This document shows, one piece after another, positions 43,911-52,225 of a DNA stretch of 58,114 nt. Source of the stretch: Lactobacillus iners DSM 13335. Its GTDB lineage: Bacteria; Bacillota; Bacilli; Lactobacillales; Lactobacillaceae. The DNA lies in the NCBI RefSeq assembly GCF_000160875.1, contig NZ_GG700801.1:120779-178892 (forward strand), written 5' to 3'. The translations under genes and the position numbers were made by a program. The notes beneath the pieces are model-generated. The model did no database searches and was not told where the DNA came from. It saw nothing but the letters and a program-made list of their open reading frames with translations. Numbering within the stretch: position 1 is the first letter of the stretch; each line of letters begins with the position of its first letter.

Positions 43911-44023
43911 TTATTCTTCCAAATAAGCATATTTTAATCCATATTACTCGATTTCGTGATAATACAAATCTTCCACGCCATCCATACTTCGGTGAAATTC
44001 AAAAAAATTCAATGTCATTTGCA
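43911..44023 (-). pseudogene. Small phage gene with in-frame stop
   Basis: Behind an AAAGGAG site, a TTG (44023) or ATG (44017) opens MTLNFFEFHRSMDGVEDLYY HEIE, then TAA, then the same frame continues YGLKYAYLEE to a second TAA at 43911. A single C-to-T change (CAA to TAA) would explain the first stop. No known family. Confidence 0.45.
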
Positions 44024-44042
44024 ATATCTTCGCTCCTTTCTA

Positions 44043-44132
44043 CTAAATCAATTTAAATAAATACATCAAACCTAAAATAATCAAAATTAATTTTATAATT
44101 TGCCATAATAAGAAGATTACTTTTTTTAGCAT
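44043..44132 (-). CDS. 29-residue hydrophobic mini-protein
   Basis: MLKKVIFLLWQ then IIKLILIILGLMYLFKLI: nearly the whole chain is a single membrane helix with two lysines at the head. Weak ribosome-binding site (AGGC). It follows the 40-residue amphipathic peptide and its hairpin. It resembles the 31-residue peptide at 43445-43540. Function unknown; membrane-acting small toxins are one class with this look. Confidence 0.45.
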   Translation of the reverse strand: MLKKVIFLLWQIIKLILIILGLMYLFKLI

Positions 44133-44165
44133 ATTGTTTGCCTGTTAAAAGACTGGTATAATTGT

Positions 44166-44206
44166 CAAAGATAAGGGCGTCGCATTTTGCTTCTCCCTTG
44201 TCTTTG
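44166..44206 (-). other. Long hairpin after the 40-residue mini-protein
   Basis: CAAAGA.AAGGG pairs with CCCTT.TCTTTG (eleven pairs, one mismatch) around an inner GC/GC stem. It begins two bases after the stop codon of the peptide gene. No long T run follows, so it is either a weak terminator or an RNA-stability or pairing element. A related sequence (AAGGG...GGCGAAACGCC...CCCTT) is at about 43206-43235. Confidence 0.6.
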
Positions 44207-44207
44207 T

Positions 44208-44330
44208 TTATCGGATACTGTCCAGTATCATTTTAATAACTGACGCTAGAGTTCCGATCTCTAGTGCTAACCGGATGAGTTTGCTGACCAATTCAGTGAG
44301 CTCATCTATTTTTTTGTTCCAATCTTCCAT
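44208..44330 (-). CDS. 40-residue amphipathic mini-protein
   Basis: MEDWNKKIDELTELVSKLIR followed by LALEIGTLASVIKMILDSIR; one or two amphipathic helices, no cysteine. It has an excellent start: AAAGGAGG seven bases before the ATG and a near-consensus promoter (TTGACA-17-TATACT) 30 bases further up, divergent from the prophage repressor. This is where cro would be expected, but the sequence is no DNA-binding protein. It is the most clearly expressed small gene in the remnant. I do not recognise a family. Confidence 0.6.
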   Translation of the reverse strand: MEDWNKKIDELTELVSKLIRLALEIGTLASVIKMILDSIR

Positions 44331-44359
44331 GGCTTTCCTCCTTTCCTTTAACTGATTAT

Positions 44360-44388
44360 AGTATATGCTCTTGTTGCATTTATGTCAA
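44360..44388 (-). promoter_or_regulatory. Strong leftward prophage promoter
   Basis: Minus strand perfect TTGACA (44383-44388), 17 bp, TATACT (44360-44365). It drives the mini-protein region and faces away from the repressor gene, like a phage PR. TGTCAA recurs at 44405-44410, a possible operator half-site pair. Confidence 0.8.
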
Positions 44389-44417
44389 TAATTATTTCCG
44401 TTTTTGTCAACTTTTTA

Positions 44418-44446
44418 TTTACTGTCTTATTTTTTATTGATATACT
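44418..44446 (+). promoter_or_regulatory. Promoter of the prophage repressor
   Basis: TTTACT (44418-44423), 17 bp, TATACT (44441-44446), followed by the AGCAGGTG ribosome-binding site of the repressor. Confidence 0.55.
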
Positions 44447-44471
44447 TTAGTTTAGAAAGCAGGTGATATCT

Positions 44472-45167
44472 ATGAAAGAAAGCAAAATTATTTTTGGACA
44501 AATGATTGATTATTTTAGAAGACAAAATAATCTTACGATGGAAGAATTAGGGCAAAAATTAGGTAAAGCCACATCATCTATTTCTAGATGGGTTTCTGGA
44601 GAACGTTATCCAAAAATAGAGGAAATCGAACAGATTGCTATATTTTTTAATACTGATATTTACACCCTGATATTTGGTTTTAATTATAATGAAAATTCTA
44701 AATCTAACATTTTAACAGTTTATAATCAATTAGCTGATATTAGAAAACATAAAGTATATAGTTACGCCCAACAGCAACTAGACGAGCAAAACAGCAATTT
44801 GAATAAGAAACGCTCTATATATGTTGTTGGTACTTCCGCCGCTGGTGAACCTATTGAATATGGTGATTTTGACTCTGAAATGATACAAACAGATGTTCCT
44901 GCTAAGGCTGACAAAGCTATTCACATTAAAGGTGATTCCATGGAACCTAAGATTGCCAGCAACTCTATTATCTTTTACCATGAACAGCCTACTCTGGAAA
45001 TTGGCGAAATTGGCATTTTTGAAATTAACGGTTCCGCCGTCACCTGCAAAAAATATTATGTAGATTATGAAAGCAAAAAGATTATTTTAAAATCAATTAA
45101 TCCTAAATATGAACCAATGTATTTTGCAAGAGATCAAGTGCGTATTTTAGGAAAAGTAGTATTTTAA
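44472..45167 (+). CDS. CI/LexA-like prophage repressor (XRE plus S24 peptidase)
   Basis: A 231-residue repressor from the ATG at 44472 (AGCAGGTG upstream; a GTG nine bases earlier is inside that site). N-terminal XRE helix-turn-helix (about 10-65, MEELGQKLGKATSSISRWVSG), linker, and S24 LexA-type domain with an Ala-Gly cleavage site in TSAAGEP, catalytic Ser in GDSMEPK and Lys in AVTCKKY. It should repress the divergent promoter and be inactivated by RecA-stimulated self-cleavage. It appears intact, unlike most of the prophage, so it may still control the mini-protein promoter. Confidence 0.93.
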   Translation: MKESKIIFGQMIDYFRRQNNLTMEELGQKLGKATSSISRWVSGERYPKIEEIEQIAIFFNTDIYTLIFGFNYNENSKSNILTVYNQLADIRKHKVYSYAQQQLDEQNSNLNKKRSIYVVGTSAAGEPIEYGDFDSEMIQTDVPAKADKAIHIKGDSMEPKIASNSIIFYHEQPTLEIGEIGIFEINGSAVTCKKYYVDYESKKIILKSINPKYEPMYFARDQVRILGKVVF

Positions 45168-45169
45168 TC

Positions 45170-45470
45170 ATGGCATCTTATATTAAAAACAACAATTCTT
45201 GGGGGGGTGTACGTGTTAACTTGGTTTAAAATATAAGCAAAGGTTTAAAACTAAGCGTGAGGCTTCTATTTGGGCTAATAAATTCTTAGCTGATGCAAAT
45301 GCAGATGTTGTTGCTGCAAACAAAGCACCAGCCTTTTATGAATACTTTTTAAGGTGGGCTAAAATATACCGTTACCCTCATATTACTGATATAACAATTA
45401 ATCGCTATGCTGTTACGGCTTCTCATATAAAAAACTAATACTTTGATATACAGATTTAACTTATGTTTAT
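45170..45470 (+). pseudogene. Truncated, frameshifted phage integrase
   Basis: ATG at 45170 opens MASYIKNNNSWGGVRVNL and stops. One missing G near 45216 would continue into GLKYKQRFKTKREA, the arm-binding domain of a tyrosine recombinase, then AFYEYFLRWAKIYR and TINRYAVTASHIKN, the core-binding start. An in-frame TAA at 45436 interrupts it and YFDIQI follows before homology ends near 45470. The catalytic domain is absent, so excision by this enzyme is impossible. Confidence 0.85.
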
Positions 45471-45485
45471 TTTTAAAAGCAATTG

Positions 45486-45525
45486 AAAAGAGTTAAAAGA
45501 CATTTACTGTTTTTTAACTCTTTTT
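45486..45525. terminator. Bidirectional terminator between integrase scrap and aldolase gene
   Basis: AAAAGAGTTAAAA, loop, TTTTTTAACTCTTTTT; T runs on both strands. It can end the aldolase operon on the minus strand. Confidence 0.8.
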
Positions 45526-45552
45526 ATCATATATTTATATGTTATCTATGGA

Positions 45553-46257
45553 CTATATTTTTTTACCACAAGAATGATATCCATCCAACAATCCTAATTT
45601 GTTAAAGACAGCCTGCTTATAAGCAATTTCTGCGTTCCACTCTGTTACTTCCAAAATCATAGCAGCTCTATGCAAATCATTAGTAGTAATTAATACGCCG
45701 TGACTATCTAGCAAAAGAAAATTATCAATTTGATTTGGTCTATTTAATAATTCTTCTCTAACTGTATCAGCCAATTCTTTAGTACAAGCTGGGCTATAAT
45801 GTAAGCACTTAAGTTTTCCTAAAGGAACTTGCACATTAGTAATTTCAGTAACATTAGGCTCATCTAATCCACAAGTTGCCCAAAACATAGATTTTGGTGC
45901 ATGTGAATGATATACAACAGTTATATTAGGATTAGCTTTATATGCTTCCTCATGTAAATTAATCTCTCTAGTTAATCTACCTACACCGTCTATTTTTTCT
46001 CCACTATCTAAGTCAACAACCAATATTTGGCTAGCTTCTAAATCACCAAACCATGCCTCTGACATCATAGTTGGGGTCATAATGATGTATGGATGATTAG
46101 CTTTAATACAAATATTGTCGTATATATAATCTTCCTTTGGAATTATTTTTTCAGAAATATTGCCCCCAGCAACATTAGTACGATTTCTATCGAAAAATAA
46201 TTTTGCAATACGTGCTAAGTCTCTTCTTTCATCTTCAAATATAAATTTTTCAGTCAT
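45553..46257 (-). CDS. Class II aldolase/adducin family sugar-phosphate enzyme
   Basis: A 234-residue zinc-dependent enzyme of the L-fuculose-phosphate aldolase / L-ribulose-5-phosphate 4-epimerase family. Visible marks: GNISEK near residue 33, the HxH zinc pair in VVYHSHAPKSMF, and a third zinc His in LLDSHGVLI. AGAAGGA precedes the ATG. It is last in an operon behind a galactitol-type PTS, so it should cleave or epimerise the phosphorylated product; GatY of classical galactitol loci is a different family, so the sugar here may not be galactitol. Confidence 0.88.
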   Translation of the reverse strand: MTEKFIFEDERRDLARIAKLFFDRNRTNVAGGNISEKIIPKEDYIYDNICIKANHPYIIMTPTMMSEAWFGDLEASQILVVDLDSGEKIDGVGRLTREINLHEEAYKANPNITVVYHSHAPKSMFWATCGLDEPNVTEITNVQVPLGKLKCLHYSPACTKELADTVREELLNRPNQIDNFLLLDSHGVLITTNDLHRAAMILEVTEWNAEIAYKQAVFNKLGLLDGYHSCGKKI

Positions 46258-46328
46258 AATAGTATCCTTCTTAAAATTTATTGCTTTTATTAATCAGTCT
46301 TTTAATATCTACATATACTTTGATATAT

Positions 46329-46517
46329 TTACTGTAGTTTGTGCTGATGCGAAACATCCAATTTATCATACATAAATTTATTTCCTTTAAATCTGATCAA
46401 TGCTGATAAAAATATAACCAAAATAGATAAATATAAAACATGATTAAGTATGGCAATAATAAAAATAATGATATTCAACAGTAATAAAAAATTCCAAAAT
46501 ATCTTTTTTGTTTTCAT
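46329..46517 (-). CDS. Small two-helix membrane protein in PTS operon
   Basis: A 62-residue protein, MKTKKIFWNFLLLLNIIIFI, with a second hydrophobic stretch (YLSILVIFLSALI) and a basic tail. No recognised family. It lies 16 bases after the EIIC gene and before the aldolase gene on the same strand. The ribosome-binding site is weak. The context suggests an accessory part of the transporter operon, or only a spacer frame. Confidence 0.5.
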   Translation of the reverse strand: MKTKKIFWNFLLLLNIIIFIIAILNHVLYLSILVIFLSALIRFKGNKFMYDKLDVSHQHKLQ

Positions 46518-46533
46518 TTTTCAATACCACTAA

Positions 46534-48099
46534 TTAATGTCTTAATGCACTAAAATCCTTACCATCTATATCATGTAAACCTACAGATTTGTAATCTTCA
46601 TTACTTCTCCTAAGGTTAGGTATCACATGTTTCTTATTACTCAAATCTTTACCATCTAATTCATGTAAATCAATGGATTTGTAGTCATCACTAATAACAT
46701 TTTCAGAAGAAATTGTATTAGTTGTGTCACTTACCTCTTCAGTATCTAAGTTCATATGATATCTTTGACTAGGAAGTGGTGCCTTAGATACATATCTATA
46801 CATCCAAATAAATAACAAAGTCCAAACAATAGCACCAATTATAGCCCACCATTTGCACGAAAATGCTTGCCCAAATAGCATTCTAAAATCAGGACCTTCA
46901 AATGAAGACCATGATATTTGAGTTCCTGCAGGTACTTTAACTGCATGTGTTGTTTGTGCCATTTTGGTGATCATTGGTGCGAAATAAGTTCCTCCGTATA
47001 GGAAGATAGGAGTAGTAATAATACCAAGCACTATCATTCTCAATAAATTTGCACCTGTTAATATTAATGCAGCTACACCAAAGGATAGATTTATAATTCC
47101 AGCAAAAGGTAAAACATTATTTTTAGGCAATATCATAGCAAAAATAAGTTCAATAGGTACTAGAATAATTAATGTTACCCAAAATTCACTTCTTCCAGCT
47201 AATACCGGCCAGTCAACTCCTATGTAAACTTCTCTATCTTTAAAGTGATTTTTCATAAATTTTCCCATAGAAGCTGCAATAGGATTCAATGCTTCCATAA
47301 AAAGTTTAGATATCATTGGGAATAGTGACATAGCTGCGGCTGCTTCAATTCCCAAAGTTAATGACTTAGATAATCCATATCCGGCTCCAAATCCAAGTAA
47401 TAATCCAATAATGAAACCCATAGTATCATTTCTACCCCATATACCAAGTTTCTTTTGGATATGTTCTGCATCAAATGGTTTATTAAAAATTGGGAAGAAG
47501 TCTAAAATTCTATTTAAAGGCATTAAAATGACAGCAAATAATGTAATGAAATGTGGCACAGTAATTGCTTCCATTCCCGTCAAATCTTGAATATGTCTTT
47601 GGAAAACATCCCCAGCTTTTAATTCAAAAATAATCTGTAAGCCGGCTACTAAAAAGCCAAATAACATGCTATTAGTCATATAATAAACCAAAACATACGT
47701 AAAGATCTTATTCCAAACATTCCACATATCAACATTTAATGTTTTAGTCCAATTCAATGCCAACATAATAAAATTAATAACTAACAGCAATGGGAAAAAC
47801 AAGAATGCTACCTTAGCTGTCCATGTAATAGCAGCTACACCTGTCCAACCTAAATCTGTAGCTGTTAAAGATACACTCAGAGCTTTTGACATTGCTTTAC
47901 CAGCAGGTGTAATAATACTTGTCATATAATTCACAACAAGTGTCATGCCAGTAAATGCTACACCTAATGTCAAAGCAGCTACAAATGATTTTTTAAATTT
48001 TAATCCTGCAGCTAGTCCAATAATAAACATGATGAACGGTACAAATACATTGGAACCCAAGTTCAGTACCCATTGCACTACACTTTGTAAAACTTGCAT
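46534..48099 (-). CDS. PTS EIIC component, galactitol family
   Basis: A 521-residue multi-spanning permease. Start set at the ATG at 48099 with AAAGGG eight bases upstream; the frame extends three codons further to a GTG inside that site. Family phrases include NLGSNVFVPFIMFIIGL, PLNRILDFFPIF and DWPVLAGRSEFW. About 10-12 hydrophobic segments. Unusual: the last 50 residues form a polar cytoplasmic tail with two copies of a motif LHELDGKDLS / LHDIDGKDFS. It works with the EIIB and EIIA that precede it. Confidence 0.9.
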   Translation of the reverse strand: MQVLQSVVQWVLNLGSNVFVPFIMFIIGLAAGLKFKKSFVAALTLGVAFTGMTLVVNYMTSIITPAGKAMSKALSVSLTATDLGWTGVAAITWTAKVAFLFFPLLLVINFIMLALNWTKTLNVDMWNVWNKIFTYVLVYYMTNSMLFGFLVAGLQIIFELKAGDVFQRHIQDLTGMEAITVPHFITLFAVILMPLNRILDFFPIFNKPFDAEHIQKKLGIWGRNDTMGFIIGLLLGFGAGYGLSKSLTLGIEAAAAMSLFPMISKLFMEALNPIAASMGKFMKNHFKDREVYIGVDWPVLAGRSEFWVTLIILVPIELIFAMILPKNNVLPFAGIINLSFGVAALILTGANLLRMIVLGIITTPIFLYGGTYFAPMITKMAQTTHAVKVPAGTQISWSSFEGPDFRMLFGQAFSCKWWAIIGAIVWTLLFIWMYRYVSKAPLPSQRYHMNLDTEEVSDTTNTISSENVISDDYKSIDLHELDGKDLSNKKHVIPNLRRSNEDYKSVGLHDIDGKDFSALRH

Positions 48100-48117
48100 T
48101 TTTCTCACCCTTTGTTA

Positions 48118-48426
48118 TTAAATCAATCTCTTTAATCCCCAAATAATCTTTTTATAAGAATCTTCATCATTGTTACCAGTAAGGATATTAACACCATTAA
48201 CATCGATTATGCCATTCTTACTGCATATATCCATTATCTCTTGCGTTGGTTTAGCTATCCAAACATAAATATCATACTGAGGTAAGATATCTGCTAACTG
48301 TTTAAAATCCGTAGCATTAACTTTAACACCTGTTATATTATGTTCTTCCAAAAAGCTCTTTATAATTCCAACAACATTTTCACTAGTAGCAACTCCACTA
48401 CCACATGCAACAACAATACTTGCCAT
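48118..48426 (-). CDS. PTS EIIB component, galactitol/lactose-cellobiose superfamily
   Basis: A 102-residue phosphotransfer protein. The phospho-accepting Cys8 is in the P-loop-like VVACGSGVATS motif. Start set at the ATG at 48426 because the GGAAG site abuts the earlier ATG at 48435. It receives phosphate from the EIIA at 48444 and passes it to the sugar at EIIC. Nine bases separate it from EIIC coding sequence upstream of the start codon region, consistent with one operon. Confidence 0.92.
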   Translation of the reverse strand: MASIVVACGSGVATSENVVGIIKSFLEEHNITGVKVNATDFKQLADILPQYDIYVWIAKPTQEIMDICSKNGIIDVNGVNILTGNNDEDSYKKIIWGLKRLI

Positions 48427-48443
48427 ATCAATCATCTTCCATT

Positions 48444-48914
48444 CTAATTAAATTTTTCTTGCATAAATTCGAACATATCATCTACATTATTAATGCAAAT
48501 TAATCGATCAACAAACGATTTATCTCTTAATAACTGCATAAATTTTTGTAACAATATAACTTGATGTGAGGAATCAGTAATGCCTAAAAAGAAAAAATAT
48601 TCACATTGCATATCCTCATTGCTACCCATTTGTAACATATGAATAGGCTTATCATTTTTTACTACAGCAATGAATGCACGATTAACATTTACGGAATCAA
48701 CATGTGGTAATGATATAGGTAGATATTTAGTCATTAACCCTGTTGGAAATTCTGCTTCACGTTCATTAAGAGCATCTACATATGTATCTTTAACATATCC
48801 GATACGCTTTAATTTCTCGCCAACTTGTTCAAATAATTCATGTCTATCAGCGACTTTTAAGTTCAAAAAAATGCAATCTTTTTGAATCATATTTTTATAG
48901 TCTATTGTTGTCAT
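48444..48914 (-). CDS. PTS EIIA component, fructose/mannitol (PTS_EIIA_2) type
   Basis: A 156-residue EIIA protein phosphorylated by HPr. Active-site His71 is in PISLPHVDSVN. Other marks: FPTGLMTKYL and the C-terminal LLQKFMQLLRD helix. First gene of the EIIA-EIIB-EIIC-small protein-aldolase operon. AAAGGGA precedes the ATG, and a cre-like box lies 19 bases upstream. Divergent from the DeoR regulator, the likely local controller. Confidence 0.93.
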   Translation of the reverse strand: MTTIDYKNMIQKDCIFLNLKVADRHELFEQVGEKLKRIGYVKDTYVDALNEREAEFPTGLMTKYLPISLPHVDSVNVNRAFIAVVKNDKPIHMLQMGSNEDMQCEYFFFLGITDSSHQVILLQKFMQLLRDKSFVDRLICINNVDDMFEFMQEKFN

Positions 48915-48932
48915 ACTGATCTTCCCTTTCTT

Positions 48933-48946
48933 TGCAAACGCTTTCT
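48933..48946. promoter_or_regulatory. cre-like box of the PTS operon
   Basis: TGCAAACGCTTTCT fits the relaxed cre pattern TGNAANCGNWNNCW fully and the strict one at 12 of 14 positions. It is just ahead of the EIIA ribosome-binding site. Confidence 0.6.
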
Positions 48947-49076
48947 TTATTCACTTTTAGTTTATCTACTTTTAAAGCTTGCTTATATATCAATTTATGT
49001 AATTTGAAAATATTTCATTTTTAGTGGTATTATAATGGATATTTGACCACTTTTTTGAATATGGAGATTATACACT

Positions 49077-49841
49077 ATGAAATCTAGTCAGAGAATCAAC
49101 AAGTTGATTGAAATTTTAAAAGACCATCCAACTATACACATTACTACTCTTCAAAAAAACACCAATACTCCTATCTCAACGTTAAGACGTGACCTTATGA
49201 TCCTTGAGCAACAACATTTAATTAAGCGTGAAGCTGGAAAAATCATATTGTTAAAGCAAGAAAACATTGAATATGCATGGTTATATCGAGAAAACAAAAA
49301 TACCCTTTTGAAGGATAAGCTATGTAAAACGGCTTCTAATTTAATCCAAAACAATAATGCAATTTTTATCGATTCATCTACTACATGCACTAAATTGGCA
49401 ACATATTTAAACAATTTTAGCAATTTGAAAATTATTACCAATAATTTGATTGTCGCCAGCCAATTACAAAACCACATGAATTTTTCGGTTTTTATTAGTG
49501 GAGGCTTAATAAAACCTTATTCACAATCCGTATTAGATAATGAAGCTATACGATTTATTCATCAATTTAAAACTAAGTATGCATTTGTTTCATGCAGTAC
49601 TATAGATTTATCTGGTTTATATATGGCAGATTTATTACAAGCACAAGTAAAACGTGAAGCCATCAAACAATCAGAAAAGACGGTAGCACTAATTGATTCA
49701 TCTAAATTCAAAAATAATCAAGATTTTATAAAACTATGTGATTTAAGCGATATTGATATACTAATTACCGATAAAAAAATCACAGATACTAAATTTATCA
49801 ATTTTTGTAAAGTACATAATATACAAATAATTAACTCATAA
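49077..49841 (+). CDS. DeoR family transcriptional regulator
   Basis: A 254-residue sugar regulator. N-terminal DeoR helix-turn-helix (about 5-60, with TLRRDLMILEQQHLIKREAG) and a C-terminal sugar-phosphate-sensing domain with IFIDSSTTC and the LIDSSKF phrase. GGAGAT is the ribosome-binding site. Divergent from the PTS operon, with 160 bases between the starts including a TATAAT that reads on both strands; it most likely represses that operon until a phosphorylated intermediate appears. Confidence 0.93.
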   Translation: MKSSQRINKLIEILKDHPTIHITTLQKNTNTPISTLRRDLMILEQQHLIKREAGKIILLKQENIEYAWLYRENKNTLLKDKLCKTASNLIQNNNAIFIDSSTTCTKLATYLNNFSNLKIITNNLIVASQLQNHMNFSVFISGGLIKPYSQSVLDNEAIRFIHQFKTKYAFVSCSTIDLSGLYMADLLQAQVKREAIKQSEKTVALIDSSKFKNNQDFIKLCDLSDIDILITDKKITDTKFINFCKVHNIQIINS

Positions 49842-49850
49842 AACCTAAAT

Positions 49851-49944
49851 AAAAAGTCTATCTCATGCATATGAAGTAATCAAAAAAAGTTAGATTTTTA
49901 GTCCTACTTTTTTGTGACACTACAGCATCAGGTAGACTTTTTTT
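49851..49944. terminator. Terminator region between deoR-type gene and phosphatase gene
   Basis: Outer pair AAAAAGTCTA / TAGACTTTTTTT encloses another hairpin with AAAAAAGT/ACTTTTTT. T runs on both strands allow bidirectional termination. Confidence 0.6.
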
Positions 49945-49985
49945 ATATCTTTTATTTTCTAGAAATCAAAATACAATATATCTTC

Positions 49986-50552
49986 TTATTCAACATCTAT
50001 TGCTGGTTCATAAAAACCTGCAAATGTATATGTACCTTTATCATAAAGAAACTTAACAAAACTACAACAACTAAAATGCGGAATATTAGAATTATATAGT
50101 TTAGAAAACATAGCAATAATATCACCATGTGCTACAATCAAAATATTTTGTCCATCCTCAGTCTCTTTCTGAACTTGTTTGAGACCATTAACCATTCTTT
50201 CTACAACATGATCATCACGTTCCATAGATGGTGCATCCAATTTATCACCATTCCAAGGCAAAGTATACTCGTCAGCACCTTCAAATATACCATAATCTTT
50301 TTCACAAAAATCCTTTAATCTAGTGTATGGCATTTTGTGGTCCGTAATTAATTCTAATGTATCACTAGCACGTTCCTGCGTAGAACAGTAAGCAGCATCA
50401 AAATGTATATTTTGCTTTCTAAAATAATCTCCAGCAGCCTTAGCCTGTCTAATACCTAAGGCGGTTAATCTCGAATCACATGAACCTTGTGTTTTGTGAT
50501 GAAAGTTAAAAAATGTCTGTCCATGACGTACTATATACAATGTTTTTACCAT
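49986..50552 (-). CDS. Histidine phosphatase family protein
   Basis: A 188-residue phosphoglycerate-mutase-like phosphatase. The phosphohistidine motif is YIVRHGQTFFN at the N-terminus; the second His is in VAHGDIIAMF. It lacks the longer insert of glycolytic cofactor-dependent mutase, so it is probably a general or small-molecule phosphatase rather than GpmA. GGAG precedes the ATG. It lies 23 bases after the flippase gene on the same strand. Confidence 0.9.
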   Translation of the reverse strand: MVKTLYIVRHGQTFFNFHHKTQGSCDSRLTALGIRQAKAAGDYFRKQNIHFDAAYCSTQERASDTLELITDHKMPYTRLKDFCEKDYGIFEGADEYTLPWNGDKLDAPSMERDDHVVERMVNGLKQVQKETEDGQNILIVAHGDIIAMFSKLYNSNIPHFSCCSFVKFLYDKGTYTFAGFYEPAIDVE

Positions 50553-50575
50553 AACTTACTCCATATATTATAAAC

Positions 50576-52204
50576 TTAACAGATGTGTAATTTTTTTGCC
50601 AATCGTTCAACTTTATTTCCTATAACTTTTTGGGCTAGCTTTAATTTAAATGTGATATAAAAATAAAACAGCCCGCCTATAATACTTCCACCAGTAGCTA
50701 ATATCAATGCATTAATTCTATGTTCGGGATTTAATAATTTGCCTGCTATCACAACAAATATCAAAGAAAGCATAAACATCATTAACGATATTATTAGTAT
50801 GGCAATAAATATTTTTTTTGTTCGTTTGTAATTATACTTATATTTTATACGCAAGTGCATCAAAGCAAAAGATATCGTGAAAATGAGTCCGATAATTGTG
50901 GAAATCAAAGGACCATATACTTGGAAAAGTTTGATTGCCGGCCATTGAAAGATACTCTTGATAATTATTCCAATAAGTAAATATTTAATAGCTAAACCAT
51001 TTTCAGATAGTCCTTGCAAAATCGCCATTAAAATAGTAAATGCACCTAAAAACATTGCTGCTATGCCAGATAAAAATAAAATATTCGCACCTAAAGGATC
51101 AGCTCCATAAAAGATTGTATAAACTGGCACTGAAACAGCTGCCATTCCTAATGATGCAGGTATCATGAAAAATAAAAATAATTCTAAAGTATTTTCTATT
51201 TGTCTGGAAATATCTTTATAATCTTTTTTGGCGTGAGCACCAGAGAGTAATGGTATCGCCGTCATCGCCATTGCTGTCGCTAAAGATACGATAACCATAA
51301 TCAACTTGTTAGCATTTAAGCCAAATAAAGCATACCAGCTTTCAATCTGATCATAGGAAACATGCACCAAGTTATTCATAATCGGATGAAAAGTATATTG
51401 ATCCATTAACTGAAAAAATGTAATACCAGAATCAATAATGATAAAAGGTACCGATTGGCCGATAATTTCCTTAAAAAGACTTTGAGTAGAAACTTCAATT
51501 TCATTATTAGAAGATAAGATTAATTTATCATCATTACTCTTTCTTTTAAGTAAAAACAAAACTAAGAGAGCAATGCCAAAAAATGCACCGACAGCTGCTG
51601 CTAAATTAGATTGAATAACAGCTGTTAAATAACTTCCATGTTGAACTTGCATAATCAGATATGCAGTAAATAACATCCATGCAACACGAGCAATTTGTTC
51701 TACAAGTTGGGAAAGTGCGGATGGCATCATATCATTGTAGCCTTGAAAATATCCTCGCATAATACTCAAAATTGGAATAATCAATACGGCTAAAGCTAAA
51801 CTATGTAATACTGGAATCTGTCTTGAATCATTACCTGCTAAAATTGGTGAAGCTATAGTCATAACAAATGCAGATACAACTCCAAAGATCATCATCAAAA
51901 ATAAGCCATGCTTGAATAGTTTGCGTCCAATACCATATTCATTTATGGCATTATATTTAGCAACTTGTTTTGCTACTGCACCTGGTATACCAGCGGTAGA
52001 GATTATCAAAAATAAGCTATATATATTATAACTTTTAGCTGTTAACGCATTGGCTACATTACCATGTGCTCCCATCCATGCATACCATGGAATAATATAA
52101 ATCGCACCTAATACACGTGAAAAAATTGAACCTAGCGTCATCCAAGCGGAACCTTTTAGCAAAGAAATGCGTGAATTTTCTGTTTGTTGATTGTTATTAT
52201 TCAT
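50576..52204 (-). CDS. MOP-superfamily polysaccharide/lipid II flippase (YtgP/MurJ type)
   Basis: A 542-residue membrane protein with about 14 hydrophobic segments, of the SpoVB/YtgP branch of oligosaccharidyl-lipid flippases. Typical opening LLKGSAWMTLGSIFSRVLGA and later RGYFQGYNDMMPSALSQLVEQ. In Streptococcus and Bacillus this group moves lipid II across the membrane, so it is a candidate MurJ for this organism. AGGAAATT precedes the ATG. It follows leuS by 21 bases. Confidence 0.9.
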   Translation of the reverse strand: MNNNNQQTENSRISLLKGSAWMTLGSIFSRVLGAIYIIPWYAWMGAHGNVANALTAKSYNIYSLFLIISTAGIPGAVAKQVAKYNAINEYGIGRKLFKHGLFLMMIFGVVSAFVMTIASPILAGNDSRQIPVLHSLALAVLIIPILSIMRGYFQGYNDMMPSALSQLVEQIARVAWMLFTAYLIMQVQHGSYLTAVIQSNLAAAVGAFFGIALLVLFLLKRKSNDDKLILSSNNEIEVSTQSLFKEIIGQSVPFIIIDSGITFFQLMDQYTFHPIMNNLVHVSYDQIESWYALFGLNANKLIMVIVSLATAMAMTAIPLLSGAHAKKDYKDISRQIENTLELFLFFMIPASLGMAAVSVPVYTIFYGADPLGANILFLSGIAAMFLGAFTILMAILQGLSENGLAIKYLLIGIIIKSIFQWPAIKLFQVYGPLISTIIGLIFTISFALMHLRIKYKYNYKRTKKIFIAILIISLMMFMLSLIFVVIAGKLLNPEHRINALILATGGSIIGGLFYFYITFKLKLAQKVIGNKVERLAKKLHIC

Positions 52205-52225
52205 TTAAATTTCCTAAGTAAAATA

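Noticed and set aside
40570..46330. Recurring TACTTTGATATA near 40575, 45438 and 46313 as possible att or operator sites
   Set aside because: Short, AT-rich and imperfect; one copy is simply integrase coding sequence.
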